A stretch of DNA of 64,000 bases from an uncultured Christensenellaceae bacterium (GCA_910587685.1 CAJUMY010000002.1:62001-126000); one strand, 5' to 3'. Shown: positions 17,585 to 27,282, numbered from the stretch's first letter. Translations and numbers: made by a program. The notes: a model not told the origin generated them from the letters alone.

Positions 17585-19846
17585 ATGATAAAACTCATTG
17601 ACAGCGGTGTATATTATTATAACGGAGAATTCGTATCCGAAGGCGAAATGACCAAGAGAGGTATCGGAAAGGATATTCTCACGAGCGCGTATAAGGGCAC
17701 TATGGCTTACGGCATACTTTCCGCTCACAATACCGTAGATACGGTAAAGGGCGGCGATATGCGTATCAGGTTCGACGCTATGGCGTCGCACGATATCACT
17801 TACGTCGGCATCATACAGACGGCTAAGGCGAGCGGACTTGAAAGATTTCCTATCCCGTACGTTCTCACCAACTGCCACAATTCGCTGTGCGCGGTAGGCG
17901 GTACTATCAACGAGGACGATCACGTGTTCGGTCTTAGCGCCGCGAAGAAGTACGGCGGTATATATGTTCCTCCTCATCAGGCGGTCATCCACACGTTCAT
18001 GCGCGAGAATATGTCGGGAGTGGGCAAGATGATACTCGGAAGCGATTCGCATACGCGCTACGGAGCGCTTGGTACGATGGCGGTCGGCGAGGGCGGCCCC
18101 GAGCTCGTCAAACAGCTCCTTAAAAGAACTTACGATATAAAATATCCCGACGTTATAGCCATACGTCTTAGCGGAAAGGTAAGAAAGGGCGTCGGACCTC
18201 AGGACGTCGCGCTCGCTATAATCGGCGCTGTATTCAAGAAAGGCTTCGTTAAGAATAAGGTAATGGAATTCGTCGGCGACGGCATCAAAGCCCTTCCTAT
18301 CGAATTCCGTAACGGCATAGACGTTATGACCACGGAGACGACGTGTCTTTCGTCGATATGGGCGACGGACCATGAAGTTAAGGGATATTACGCGACGCAC
18401 GGCAGACTCGACGCGTACAGGGAGCTAAAACCCGAACCTATCGCTTATTACGACGGTATGGTCGACGTCGATCTCAATAAGGTAGAGCCGATGATAGCTC
18501 TTCCGTTCCATCCGAGCAACGTTTATAAACTTCAGGACGTCATTGACAGTCCTTACGATATTCTCAGCGCCGTCGAGAAAGAAGGCAACGCTCATTTCGG
18601 CAGCGGCAAAGTGAAGTTCAATCTCGTGGACAAGATAAAGAACGGCAAAGTATACGTCGAGCAGGGTATCATTGCGGGCTGCGCGGGCGGTACGTACGAC
18701 AACGTGATCGCGGCGGCGAACATATTGAAAGACGGCTCTATCGGCAGCGGAGTATTCACGATGAGCGTGTATCCTTCGAGCCAGCCGATATATTACGACC
18801 TTTTGAAGAAAGGCGCGATAGGCGATCTCATGAAGGCGGGCGTCACTGTCAAGACGGCGTTCTGCGGACCTTGTTTCGGAGCGGGCGACGTGCCTGCGAA
18901 TAACGCGCTCAGCATAAGACATACGACGCGTAACTTCGAGTCGAGAGAAGGCTCGAAGCCCGGCAACGGTCAGATAGCGTCGGTGGCGCTCATGGACGCG
19001 AGAAGTATCGCCATGACCGCAAAGAACGGCGGCGCGCTCACGTCTGCGCTCAACGCGGATTACGACGATACGGTAGCTCCGTTCGAATTTGACAAGTCGA
19101 TATACGAAAAGAGATGTTATTACGGCTGGGAGAAGGCTGACGGCGGCGCCGAACTCACTTACGGACCTAACATATGCGATTGGCCGAAAGTCATAGCCCT
19201 TACCGACAACCTGATAGTAAAACTGGCGGCGGTCATCAACGATCCCGTTACGACTACCGACGAGCTCATACCTTCGGGAGAGACGTCTTCGTACAGATCC
19301 AACCCGATGAAACTCGCAGAGTTCGCGTTATCGAGAAAGGAGCCGCGTTACGTCGGCAGAGCCAAGGAGATAGCTGATAGCGAGAAAGAGCGTCAGACGG
19401 CGGGAACTCTTCCCAAAGAATACGCCGATATGCTCGAAAAGGCGGGTATAGACGTTAAAGGCACCGTCAGCATAGGAAGCGGTGTTTACGCGGTGAAACC
19501 GGGCGACGGCAGCGCGAGAGAGCAGGCGGCTTCGTGTCAGAGAGTGCTCGGGGGAGTATGCAATATAGCTCGCGAGTACGCTACCAAGAGATACAGGAGC
19601 AATCTCATCAACTGGGGAATGATACCGTTCCTCTCAGACGACGCGTTCGAAGACGGCGACGTTATCTACGTCGAGAACGTAAGGAAGGGTATTCTCGAAG
19701 GAGACGGCGAGTTTTCCGCAAAACTTATAAGAGAGGGCGCTTCTTTTGATATTACTTTGCGTCTCGATAGACTTACGGCGGACGAAAAGGATATCATTTC
19801 GAAGGGCTGTCTCATCAATTATTATAAATCGGAAATGGAAAAATAA
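17585..19846 (+). CDS. aconitase-superfamily hydratase (YbhJ-like)
   Basis: The 753-residue protein has the three-domain aconitase core with iron-sulfur ligands in GCAGGTYD and the CGPC pair in AFCGPCFGAGD, a GSDSHT substrate loop, and a C-terminal swivel domain with the REQAAS motif. This is the [4Fe-4S] aconitase/isopropylmalate isomerase superfamily. Its closest pattern is the single-chain YbhJ-like subgroup, so citrate-isocitrate isomerisation is likely but not certain. AGGAGAT at 17571-17577 is placed for the ATG at 17585; an upstream TTG at 17579 is too close. With citrate synthase elsewhere in the window it would extend a citrate branch. Confidence 0.82.
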   Translation: MIKLIDSGVYYYNGEFVSEGEMTKRGIGKDILTSAYKGTMAYGILSAHNTVDTVKGGDMRIRFDAMASHDITYVGIIQTAKASGLERFPIPYVLTNCHNSLCAVGGTINEDDHVFGLSAAKKYGGIYVPPHQAVIHTFMRENMSGVGKMILGSDSHTRYGALGTMAVGEGGPELVKQLLKRTYDIKYPDVIAIRLSGKVRKGVGPQDVALAIIGAVFKKGFVKNKVMEFVGDGIKALPIEFRNGIDVMTTETTCLSSIWATDHEVKGYYATHGRLDAYRELKPEPIAYYDGMVDVDLNKVEPMIALPFHPSNVYKLQDVIDSPYDILSAVEKEGNAHFGSGKVKFNLVDKIKNGKVYVEQGIIAGCAGGTYDNVIAAANILKDGSIGSGVFTMSVYPSSQPIYYDLLKKGAIGDLMKAGVTVKTAFCGPCFGAGDVPANNALSIRHTTRNFESREGSKPGNGQIASVALMDARSIAMTAKNGGALTSALNADYDDTVAPFEFDKSIYEKRCYYGWEKADGGAELTYGPNICDWPKVIALTDNLIVKLAAVINDPVTTTDELIPSGETSSYRSNPMKLAEFALSRKEPRYVGRAKEIADSEKERQTAGTLPKEYADMLEKAGIDVKGTVSIGSGVYAVKPGDGSAREQAASCQRVLGGVCNIAREYATKRYRSNLINWGMIPFLSDDAFEDGDVIYVENVRKGILEGDGEFSAKLIREGASFDITLRLDRLTADEKDIISKGCLINYYKSEMEK

Positions 19847-20011
19847 GACGGCGGTATCCGCGGATACGCGACGAAAACCGTCGTTTGTAAAACTTAAGAA
19901 GGCGATACGTCCGCTTGAAACACGGAAAATACGAGCGGTTATCGACATGATAAAAGTAAAAGATATTGCGGCATTATCAAAGTAGAGCCGCTTTAAGAAA
20001 AGGAATAAATT

Positions 20012-21310
20012 ATGATATATGACGAACGAATAGAGACGATGTCCCGTGACGAAATGAGCGCTCTTCAGCTCGAAAGGCTCAAGAAGATAGTTAGATACGC
20101 GTATGAAAGAGTGCCGTTTTATACGAAAAAATTCGACGAAGCAGGACTTAGACCCGAGGATATAAGAACTCTCGAGGATATCAATAAGATACCGTTCACG
20201 ACGAAGACCGACCTTAGGGACAATTACCCTTACGGGCTCATGGCCGTCGAAATGGACGATATAGTGAGAGTGCACGCTTCGAGCGGAACGTCGGGAAAGC
20301 CAACGGTCGTTTTCTATACTAAGAACGATATGGAGATGTGGACGGAATGTATGGCGAGACTCGTCGCCGCGGCGGGAGGCACGAAAAACGATATCGTTCA
20401 GATAACGTTCGGATACGGACTCTTTACGGGAGCGCTTGGCCTTCATCAAGGCTGGGCGAGGATAGGCGCAAGCGTGGTGCCCGCGTCGAGCGGCAATACC
20501 GAAAGACAGGTAATGCTGATGAAAGACCTCGGGGTCACCGCTATAGTAGGCACTCCGTCGTACGCTTTGCATATCAGCGAAGTTATGAAGAAAATGGGAT
20601 ATAAAAAAGAGGACTTCAAACTGCGTATAGGTATGTTCGGGTCGGAGGCTTCAAGCGTCGAGATGCACAGAGAACTCGAAGAGAAACTCGGAGTATTCCC
20701 GACCGATAACTACGGACTCAGCGAAATAATAGGACCGGGAGTATCGGGCGAGTGCGAGGCTAAGCTCGGCATGCATATCAACGAGGATCATTTCTATCCC
20801 GAGATAGTGTCGAGAGATACGCTCGAGCCGCTTCCCGACGGAGAGTGGGGCGAACTCGTTCTGACGACGTTGACGAAAGAAGGACTGCCGATGCTCCGTT
20901 ACAGAACCAAGGATATTACGAGGATAACTCGCGGCAGATGCGACTGCGGAAGAACTACCGCGAGAATGGATAGGATCAGAGGCAGGAGCGACGATATGCT
21001 AAAAATAAGGGGCGTCAACGTATTCCCGTCGCAGATAGAAGGCGTGCTCATGAGCATAGACAAGATAACGGGTAATTACGAGATAATAGTCACGAGAGAC
21101 AATCATATGGACAGACTCGAGATAAAGGTCGAGGTCAGCGACGGCAGTCTTCTCGACAGCTACGCCAATCTTGAGAATCTCGTAAAGGAAATAAAACATA
21201 AGTTAAAGACGGTATTGCAGATAGACGCGAAGATAACGCTCGTTTCGCCCGATACTCTCAAGAGATTCGAGGGCAAGGCGAAGAGAGTGACCGATTTAAG
21301 AAACATTTAA
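20012..21310 (+). CDS. paaK: phenylacetate-CoA ligase family enzyme (first copy)
   Basis: This 432-residue AMP-forming acyl-CoA ligase of the PaaK type activates aryl acetates (phenylacetate or indoleacetate-like) with ATP and CoA. The P-loop ASSGTSGKPT is near residue 92, with the YGLSE adenine site and the C-terminal GRSDDMLKIRGVNVFPSQIE segment typical of PaaK. It ends 10 nt before iorA. In anaerobes this pairing with indolepyruvate oxidoreductase implies interconversion of aryl-CoA and aryl acid, with energy gain when run toward ATP. A second copy lies at 23807. Confidence 0.9.
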   Translation: MIYDERIETMSRDEMSALQLERLKKIVRYAYERVPFYTKKFDEAGLRPEDIRTLEDINKIPFTTKTDLRDNYPYGLMAVEMDDIVRVHASSGTSGKPTVVFYTKNDMEMWTECMARLVAAAGGTKNDIVQITFGYGLFTGALGLHQGWARIGASVVPASSGNTERQVMLMKDLGVTAIVGTPSYALHISEVMKKMGYKKEDFKLRIGMFGSEASSVEMHRELEEKLGVFPTDNYGLSEIIGPGVSGECEAKLGMHINEDHFYPEIVSRDTLEPLPDGEWGELVLTTLTKEGLPMLRYRTKDITRITRGRCDCGRTTARMDRIRGRSDDMLKIRGVNVFPSQIEGVLMSIDKITGNYEIIVTRDNHMDRLEIKVEVSDGSLLDSYANLENLVKEIKHKLKTVLQIDAKITLVSPDTLKRFEGKAKRVTDLRNI

Positions 21311-21320
21311 GGAGACGATT

Positions 21321-23057
21321 ATGGATAAGAAAATAATGCTTGGCAACGAAGCGATAGCAAGAGGAGCTTACGAAGCGGGAGTCAGAGTTTCCACCGCGTA
21401 TCCCGGTACTCCGAGCACGGAGATAACGGAAGCGATCGCCGATTATAAAGACATTTACGTCGAATGGTCGCCGAACGAGAAAGTAGCGGCGGAGGTCGCT
21501 ATAGGCGCGTCGGTCGCGGGAGCGAGATCGCTCGTTTGTATGAAGCACGTCGGTGTGAACGTAGCTGCAGACCCGCTTTTTACATATGCATATACGGGGG
21601 TAAACGCCGGACTCGTTCTGGTAGTTGCGGACGATCCCGGTATGCACTCTTCGCAGAACGAACAGGACTCGAGATATTACGCTATAGCGTCGAATACGCC
21701 TATGCTCGAGCCGGGCGACAGCGCCGAATGTAAGGAATATATAAAGCTCGCGTACGAACTTTCGGAAAAGTACGATACGCCGATAATGCTGAGAACTACG
21801 ACGAGAGTAGCTCACTCCCAGTCGTTCGTAACGCTTGAAGAGAGAGCAAACGACGAGCTGAAGCCGTACGTCAAGGATACCCCCAAGTTTTCGATGATGC
21901 CGGCTAACGCCATAAGGAGACACCTTGCCGTTGAAGCGAGGATGAACCGTCTTAAAGAGGATTCTAATTCGCTCGATATAAATAAGATAGTATATAAGGA
22001 CAAAAAAATCGGAGTCATTTGTTCGGGAGTAGTCGCAAAGTACGTTGAAGAAGCTCTTCCGACGGCGTCGGTACTGAAGCTCGGTATGGTTCATCCGCTT
22101 CCGACGAAACTAATAGAGGAGTTTAGCAAGAACGTAGACGAAGTCATCGTCGCGGAAGAACTCGAACCTATTTTCGAGACGCAGATAAAGGCGCTCGGCA
22201 TAAAGTGCAGAGGAAAGGATATCTTCTCGATACAAGGCGAGCTATCGGTCGCTATCATCAAGGAGAAGCTGCTCGGCATACCGATGACGAAAGCCGATAC
22301 GGATCTTCCCGTAAGACCGCCTGTCATGTGCGCGGGCTGTCCTCACAGAGGAGTTTTCTACGTCCTTAGTAAGAATAAAATAACCGTTACGGGAGATATC
22401 GGCTGTTATACTCTCGGCGCTCAGATGCCGCTAAACGCTATAGATACCGTCGTATGTATGGGAGCGAGTATAGGTATGGCGCACGGCTTCATAAAGGCGA
22501 GAGGAGAGGAACAGGCCGGGAAGACGGTAGCCGTCATAGGCGACTCGACCTTCGTACACAGCGGTATCACGGGACTCGTCGATACGGTATACAACAAAGG
22601 ACTCTCGACGATAGTTATTCTCGACAATTCGACGACGGGCATGACGGGACATCAGAACCATCCCGCTACGGGACTCACGATAAGAGACGAGGTAACTCAC
22701 CAGCTCGATCTCGTCGAGGTCGCGAAGGCGTGCGGAGTAAAGAGCGAGAATATTCGCGTAGTCGACGCATATAAAATGAACGACTTCGAAAAGGCGCTCA
22801 AGGAAGAACTGAATAAGAAAGAGGTTTCCGTCATAATAGCGAAGAGACCGTGCGTGCTTCTCGACAAGTCTAAAAAGCCGCTCTACGCTATCGTTTCCGA
22901 TAAGTGCAAGAAGTGTAAGGCGTGCATGAAGATAGGCTGTCCCGCGATACAGTTCACTGAAGACGGCAGAATGGTCATAACTAAGGATCAGTGCGTAGGC
23001 TGCGGAGTGTGCGTCGATATGTGCAAGTTCGACGCTATCGTCAAGGAGGAGAGATAA
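21321..23057 (+). CDS. iorA: indolepyruvate ferredoxin oxidoreductase, alpha subunit
   Basis: IorA with IorB oxidatively decarboxylates aryl pyruvates (indolepyruvate, phenylpyruvate) to aryl-acetyl-CoA and reduces ferredoxin. The 578 residues contain the N-terminal pyrimidine-binding domain (TAYPGTPSTEI), a central domain, the thiamine-pyrophosphate domain (GDIGCYTLG, GMGASIGMAHG, and later DNSTTGMTG) and a C-terminal ferredoxin-like domain. That last domain has two 4Fe-4S motifs: CKKCKACMKIGCP and CVGCGVCVDMC. AAGGAGA precedes the ATG. The stop overlaps the iorB start by one base. Confidence 0.95.
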   Translation: MDKKIMLGNEAIARGAYEAGVRVSTAYPGTPSTEITEAIADYKDIYVEWSPNEKVAAEVAIGASVAGARSLVCMKHVGVNVAADPLFTYAYTGVNAGLVLVVADDPGMHSSQNEQDSRYYAIASNTPMLEPGDSAECKEYIKLAYELSEKYDTPIMLRTTTRVAHSQSFVTLEERANDELKPYVKDTPKFSMMPANAIRRHLAVEARMNRLKEDSNSLDINKIVYKDKKIGVICSGVVAKYVEEALPTASVLKLGMVHPLPTKLIEEFSKNVDEVIVAEELEPIFETQIKALGIKCRGKDIFSIQGELSVAIIKEKLLGIPMTKADTDLPVRPPVMCAGCPHRGVFYVLSKNKITVTGDIGCYTLGAQMPLNAIDTVVCMGASIGMAHGFIKARGEEQAGKTVAVIGDSTFVHSGITGLVDTVYNKGLSTIVILDNSTTGMTGHQNHPATGLTIRDEVTHQLDLVEVAKACGVKSENIRVVDAYKMNDFEKALKEELNKKEVSVIIAKRPCVLLDKSKKPLYAIVSDKCKKCKACMKIGCPAIQFTEDGRMVITKDQCVGCGVCVDMCKFDAIVKEER

Positions 23058-23632
23058 TGATATACAATATTCTTATAGTTGGAGTCGGCGGTCAGGGAAC
23101 GCTTTTGGCGTCGAGAGTGCTTGGAAACTTTGCCGTAGATATGAATTATGACTGCAAACTTTCCGAGGTGCACGGTATGTCTCAAAGAGGCGGCAGCGTC
23201 GTGACGCACGTTAGAATGGGCGACGAGAGCATACATTCTCCTATAGTTCCGCAGGGCGAAGCGGATATCATCATCGCTTTTGAAAAGCTCGAAGCGATGA
23301 GGTGGAGACATTATCTCAAAAAAGACGGCATGATAGTCGTCAACGATCAGGAGATAATGCCTATGCCGGTCATAACGGGCGCAAGAGTATATCCGCATAC
23401 CGTCATAGACGATATGAAGAGCGAGGGATTCAACGTGCTCGTCGTAGACGCGTTCAAGATAGCGGAGGAGCTCGGAAGCACTAAGGCGGTCAATACGATA
23501 ATGCTCGGCGCGCTAGCGAAGAATCTCGGATTCGATCACGCTAAGTTCGAGTCGGCTCTTAAAAGAACGGTTCCGTCAAAATTCCTCGAGATGAACGTCT
23601 CGGCGTTCGAGAAGGGATACGCCGGAAAATAA
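23057..23632 (+). CDS. iorB: indolepyruvate oxidoreductase, beta subunit
   Basis: This 191-residue gamma-type subunit of the 2-oxoacid oxidoreductase family carries the GVGGQGTLLASRVLG CoA/interface motif and the SEVHGMSQRGGSV segment. The start at 23057 overlaps the iorA stop (TAATGA) and has AAGGAGG 7 nt upstream; longer in-frame extensions into iorA are not needed. It works only as a heterodimer with IorA. The intergenic stretch afterwards has a weak stem-loop at 23648. Confidence 0.95.
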   Translation: MIYNILIVGVGGQGTLLASRVLGNFAVDMNYDCKLSEVHGMSQRGGSVVTHVRMGDESIHSPIVPQGEADIIIAFEKLEAMRWRHYLKKDGMIVVNDQEIMPMPVITGARVYPHTVIDDMKSEGFNVLVVDAFKIAEELGSTKAVNTIMLGALAKNLGFDHAKFESALKRTVPSKFLEMNVSAFEKGYAGK

Positions 23633-23647
23633 TAGGTTGAATATATT

Positions 23648-23690
23648 GAAAGCGGCAGGCTGTCGGATACGCCCGTCCGCTTTCGTTTAA
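23648..23690 (+). terminator. possible weak terminator after iorB
   Basis: An 8-bp stem GAAAGCGG/CCGCTTTC (23648-23655, 23677-23684) is followed by GTTTAAT only, so termination would be partial. The two paaK-type genes may still be co-expressed. Confidence 0.4.
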
Positions 23691-23806
23691 TACGCCGTAA
23701 ACCAAGACGGGTCGGCGGCGGAATACTTTAACTGTCGGTATGTAAAACGGAAAGAGAAAAGATAAAGTCAAGATATGTTTCAGCTCTTTTCGGGAAGGAG
23801 ATAATT

Positions 23807-25108
23807 ATGATATTTGATAGAAAGCACGAGTGTATGTCAAGGGAAGATATGCGCGCTCTCCAGAGCGAAAGGCTCGTAAAACTCGTCAAGAGAGTTTACG
23901 AAAATAACGCCGTGTACAGAAAGAAGATGGATGAGCTCGGCGTCAAACCCGAAGATATCAAGGGAATAGACGACGTTACCAAACTGCCGTTCACGGTAAA
24001 AAAGGATCTTAGAGACGGCTATCCGTTCGGTATGCTGACGTCGCCGAAAAAGGATATCGTGAGACTTCACGCTTCGAGCGGCACTACGGGAAAACTCACC
24101 GTAGCGTGTCATACTGCGAGCGATATAGACCTTTGGTCGGATATGGCGGCAAGGTGTATCGGTATGACAGGCGCGGATCAAGAGGATATAGTTCACGTAT
24201 CCTATGGATACGGACTCTTTACGGGCGGTCTCGGACTGCATTACGGTTCGGAGAGATTCGGTTCTATGACGGTGCCTTGCTCTTCGGGAAATACCGGAAA
24301 GCAGATACAGCTCCTCAAGGATTTCGGCGCGACGGTCATAGCCTGTACGCCGTCATACGCTATATACATATCGGACCATCTCGAATCGGAGGGCGTAAAA
24401 CCCGAAGAACTGTCGCTGAAATACGGAATATTCGGCGCCGAACCGTGGAGCAACGAGATGAGAAAGGAGATAGAGAGAAGGCTTCACATTAAAGCGTTCG
24501 ACATATACGGACTCAGCGAAATAATGGGACCCGGCGTCGCTATGGAGTGCGAAGAGCAGAACGGTCTGCACTTTAACGAAGACCATTTCTATCCCGAAAT
24601 AGTCGATCCCGATACGCTTAAGCCGCTTCCCGACGGCGAATACGGCGAGCTCGTCATAACGACGCTCACCAAAGAAGGTATGCCGCTCATACGTTACAGG
24701 ACGAGAGATATTACTAAGATCACAAGGGAAAAATGCGCGTGCGGAAGAACACTCGCGAGAATAGAACGCATTACGGGCAGAAGCGACGATATGCTCATAA
24801 TAAGGGGCGTCAACGTATTCCCGTCTCAGATAGAGAGCGTTCTTATGAGTATCGGCGACGAAATATTGCCTTACTATCAGATAATCGTCGACAGACAGGG
24901 AGTTCTCGATACGTTCGAGATACAGGTCGAGATCAATGAGAAACTTTTCTCCGACGAAGTCAAGAAACTTCAGGATCTGCAGAAACGCATTGAAAAAGAG
25001 ATGCTTGCAAATCTCAGCGTAGGTCCGAAGATAACGCTCGTTTCACCCAATACGATCGCAAGAAGCGAAGGCAAGGCGAAGAGGATCATAGACAAGAGAA
25101 AGAAATAA
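23807..25108 (+). CDS. paaK: phenylacetate-CoA ligase family enzyme (second copy)
   Basis: This 433-residue paralogue of the gene at 20012 has the same architecture: HASSGTTGKLTVA P-loop, IYGLSEIMGPG, and GRSDDMLIIRGVNVFPSQIE. The two copies differ at many positions, so they likely accept different aryl or acyl acids. AAGGAG precedes the ATG. It is followed by an ACT-domain gene, a pairing seen with aryl-acid metabolism in anaerobic bacteria and archaea. It is cytoplasmic. Confidence 0.9.
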   Translation: MIFDRKHECMSREDMRALQSERLVKLVKRVYENNAVYRKKMDELGVKPEDIKGIDDVTKLPFTVKKDLRDGYPFGMLTSPKKDIVRLHASSGTTGKLTVACHTASDIDLWSDMAARCIGMTGADQEDIVHVSYGYGLFTGGLGLHYGSERFGSMTVPCSSGNTGKQIQLLKDFGATVIACTPSYAIYISDHLESEGVKPEELSLKYGIFGAEPWSNEMRKEIERRLHIKAFDIYGLSEIMGPGVAMECEEQNGLHFNEDHFYPEIVDPDTLKPLPDGEYGELVITTLTKEGMPLIRYRTRDITKITREKCACGRTLARIERITGRSDDMLIIRGVNVFPSQIESVLMSIGDEILPYYQIIVDRQGVLDTFEIQVEINEKLFSDEVKKLQDLQKRIEKEMLANLSVGPKITLVSPNTIARSEGKAKRIIDKRKK

Positions 25109-25250
25109 CGCTATTATCGTTTAACGGCGATAACGGTGAAACCGCCGCGCAGTTTTTAGCGTTACGGAGTAACGCCGATAAACGTTGCGGACGGCAGCTT
25201 ATTGAAATAAATCAAATGCTTGAAGAATATATTATTAAGGAGGAAAAAGT

Positions 25251-25664
25251 ATGTTAGTCAACCAGATCGCGGTTTTCCTTGAGAACAGACAGGGAAGGAT
25301 CAACGACTTTGCCAAAGTTCTTGCGAACGAAAACATAGATCTCGTATCTATGAGCATCGCCGATACAAAGGAATTCGGTATATTGAGGGCGATAACGTCC
25401 GATAACAAGGCGGCTGTCGAAGCTCTGAGAAAGAGCGGATTCACCGTCACTACGACCGATCTTATAGGAGTAGAGGTCGACGACAGACCGGGCGGACTGT
25501 TCGATATACTGAATATTCTCAATAACGGCGGGGTCGATATCGAATATCTTTATTCGTATTCGAGAAGCAGCGAGAAGAAGAACAAAGCGGTCATTATGTT
25601 CAAAGTGTCCAATCTCGAGAAGACTTTCGAGGTCATAAAGGAGAATAATATACGCCTCGTCTAG
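25251..25664 (+). CDS. tandem ACT-domain protein
   Basis: These 137 residues comprise two ACT domains: the first starts LVNQIAVFLENRQGRINDFAKVL, of which NRQGR is the ligand-loop signature, and the second around EVDDRPGGLFDILNILN. ACT pairs of this kind bind amino acids and are commonly encoded beside paaK and iorAB, so it probably senses an aromatic amino acid or stabilises the pathway enzymes. It has no catalytic domain. The stop TAG at 25662-25664 overlaps the ribosome site of alr. Confidence 0.88.
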   Translation: MLVNQIAVFLENRQGRINDFAKVLANENIDLVSMSIADTKEFGILRAITSDNKAAVEALRKSGFTVTTTDLIGVEVDDRPGGLFDILNILNNGGVDIEYLYSYSRSSEKKNKAVIMFKVSNLEKTFEVIKENNIRLV

Positions 25665-25668
25665 GAGG
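25663..25668 (+). promoter_or_regulatory. ribosome binding site that decides the alr start
   Basis: AGGAGG overlaps the ACT gene stop. The first plausible initiation codon after a 5-nt spacer is ATT at 25674; neither ATG, GTG nor TTG occurs in any frame within 15 nt downstream. Confidence 0.75.
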
Positions 25669-25673
25669 TCGTT

Positions 25674-26723
25674 ATTCTAAAAAAAACAGTAAATATAGCG
25701 AATATAGTTTTTAACTTTAACGCGGCGAAAGAGATACTCAAAGACTCCAAGATACTTGCGGTCGTGAAAGCCGACGCCTACGGTCACGGAATGAAAGAGG
25801 TCGTATCGGCTCTCAGCGGTAAAGCCGACTATTTCGGCGTACACAGCGTAGACGAAGGGGTAAGTCTCAGAACGATTGATAGGCATACCCCCGTTTTGGT
25901 CTTTGCGGCTGATGCGAAAGACGCCGAACGCGGAATAGAAAGCGGATTGACGCTCACCGTATCGGACGAAGAGTTCGCTAAAACGGCGATTTTCGCGGCG
26001 AAAAAACTTCGCCGCGGCGTAAAGATACATATAGCGGTAAATTCGGGGATGAACCGATTCGGCTTTAGCGATTTTTGCGAGTTTCAAAGAACGCTGGAGT
26101 ATTTAAAGGGAGAGACTTTAGCAGACGTTACGGGGATATATTCGCATTTTCATACCGATAACGTTCAGATGATGCTTTCGCAGCGCGATATATTCGATAG
26201 ATACGTTCAGCGTACTAAAGATATATACCCCGATGCGATATCGCATATTTCGGCAACGTCGGGCATCAAGAATTTCGCGGCGGCGTACGATATGTCGAGA
26301 CTCGGCATAGGTCTTTACGGAGTGGGATTGCAAAATACGCGCAAAGCCATGAGCGTAACGAGCAGTATCGCGGTTATAAGAAGAGTGCAAAAAGGCGGAT
26401 ACGTCGGCTATTCCTGTCAATATAGGGCGGAACGCGATATTACCGTCGCCGTAGTATACGGCGGTTATGCTGACGGGATATTGAGAGCTTTTACGGGCGG
26501 ATACGTGTCTATACGCGGCAAAAGAGCTGAAATAATAGGAAGTATAGCGATGGACGTGTTCTTTGTCGACGTAACGGACGTAGAAGGAGCGTCTGTCGGG
26601 GATAGCGTCGTTATCATAGGCGATAACGTTTCGGTCGAATCAGCCGCGGAGAATGCCGGCACTATTCCGTATGAGATCATGACTTCTTTTCACGGGAGGA
26701 TCGTAAGAGAATATGAAAGATAA
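25674..26723 (+). CDS. alr: alanine racemase with a probable ATT start codon
   Basis: Alr converts L-alanine to D-alanine for peptidoglycan. The PLP lysine lies in VVKADAYGHG (Lys near residue 32), the second catalytic Tyr in GGYADGILR, with RLGIGLYG and MDVFFVDVTD near the C-terminus. The homologous N-terminal segment (KKTVNIANIVFNFNAAKEIL) continues upstream of the GTG at 25764, and no ATG, GTG or TTG occurs in frame before the upstream stop region. AGGAGG at 25663-25668 is 5 nt before an in-frame ATT at 25674, which gives a normal family N-terminus (349 residues). Starting at GTG 25764 would delete part of the barrel and is 95 nt from the ribosome site. The gene overlaps the next by 11 nt. 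Confidence 0.88.
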   Translation: MLKKTVNIANIVFNFNAAKEILKDSKILAVVKADAYGHGMKEVVSALSGKADYFGVHSVDEGVSLRTIDRHTPVLVFAADAKDAERGIESGLTLTVSDEEFAKTAIFAAKKLRRGVKIHIAVNSGMNRFGFSDFCEFQRTLEYLKGETLADVTGIYSHFHTDNVQMMLSQRDIFDRYVQRTKDIYPDAISHISATSGIKNFAAAYDMSRLGIGLYGVGLQNTRKAMSVTSSIAVIRRVQKGGYVGYSCQYRAERDITVAVVYGGYADGILRAFTGGYVSIRGKRAEIIGSIAMDVFFVDVTDVEGASVGDSVVIIGDNVSVESAAENAGTIPYEIMTSFHGRIVREYER

Positions 26724-27282
26724 CGCAAAAGAAGAGAATGATCGCTCTTTGTTAAGGCGCAGAATGAAGGAGACGCTATCGTCGCTCGGCAAAGAGTATA
26801 TATCGGGATCTTCGGTACATATATGTGAGTTCTTAAAAAAATATATTAGATCGAACGACGGCGTGAAGGACGTTTTCATATATAATTCTTACGGCAACGA
26901 GGTCAAAACCGATAAGATAATACTTTTTCTGTCAGACGGCGGCTTTAACGTATATCTTCCGATAGTCAGAGGCGACGATATGTATGCCGTCGCGGTAAAT
27001 AAAGATACTAAATATGTTATCGGAGACTACGGCATAAGCGAGCCATTGGGAGAAGCGTATACGGGCGGTTTCGATATGGCCGTAACGCCGATGTTAGCGT
27101 TTGACAAAGACAAGAACAGAATGGGAAAAGGCAAGGGTTATTACGACAGATTTTTCGCGTCGCATGACGTGAAGATAAAGGTCGGACTGGCGTTCTCGGC
27201 GCAGGAAGCCGTCAGCGTATATCCCGAGAGCCACGACGTTCCCATGGACGTTATAATAACCGAGGAGGGAATATGCGAGTAA
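26713..27282 (+). CDS. 5-formyltetrahydrofolate cyclo-ligase
   Basis: This 189-residue member of the MTHFS family converts 5-formyl-THF to 5,10-methenyl-THF with ATP. Visible features are the N-terminal RRRMKETL helix, the central VYLPIVRGDDM strand and the C-terminal nucleotide site RMGKGKGYYDRF, which is diagnostic. It overlaps alr by 11 nt at its 5' end and rsmD by 10 nt at its 3' end, so all belong to one transcript. Confidence 0.92.
   Translation: MKDNAKEENDRSLLRRRMKETLSSLGKEYISGSSVHICEFLKKYIRSNDGVKDVFIYNSYGNEVKTDKIILFLSDGGFNVYLPIVRGDDMYAVAVNKDTKYVIGDYGISEPLGEAYTGGFDMAVTPMLAFDKDKNRMGKGKGYYDRFFASHDVKIKVGLAFSAQEAVSVYPESHDVPMDVIITEEGICE

Noticed and set aside
19634..20572. 312-residue antisense open frame across aconitase and paaK
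   Set aside because: Runs over two well-supported genes on the other strand, has no ribosome site and no recognisable domain.
22991..23056. Upstream extension of iorB into iorA
   Set aside because: AAGGAGG and the TAATGA overlap place the start at 23057.
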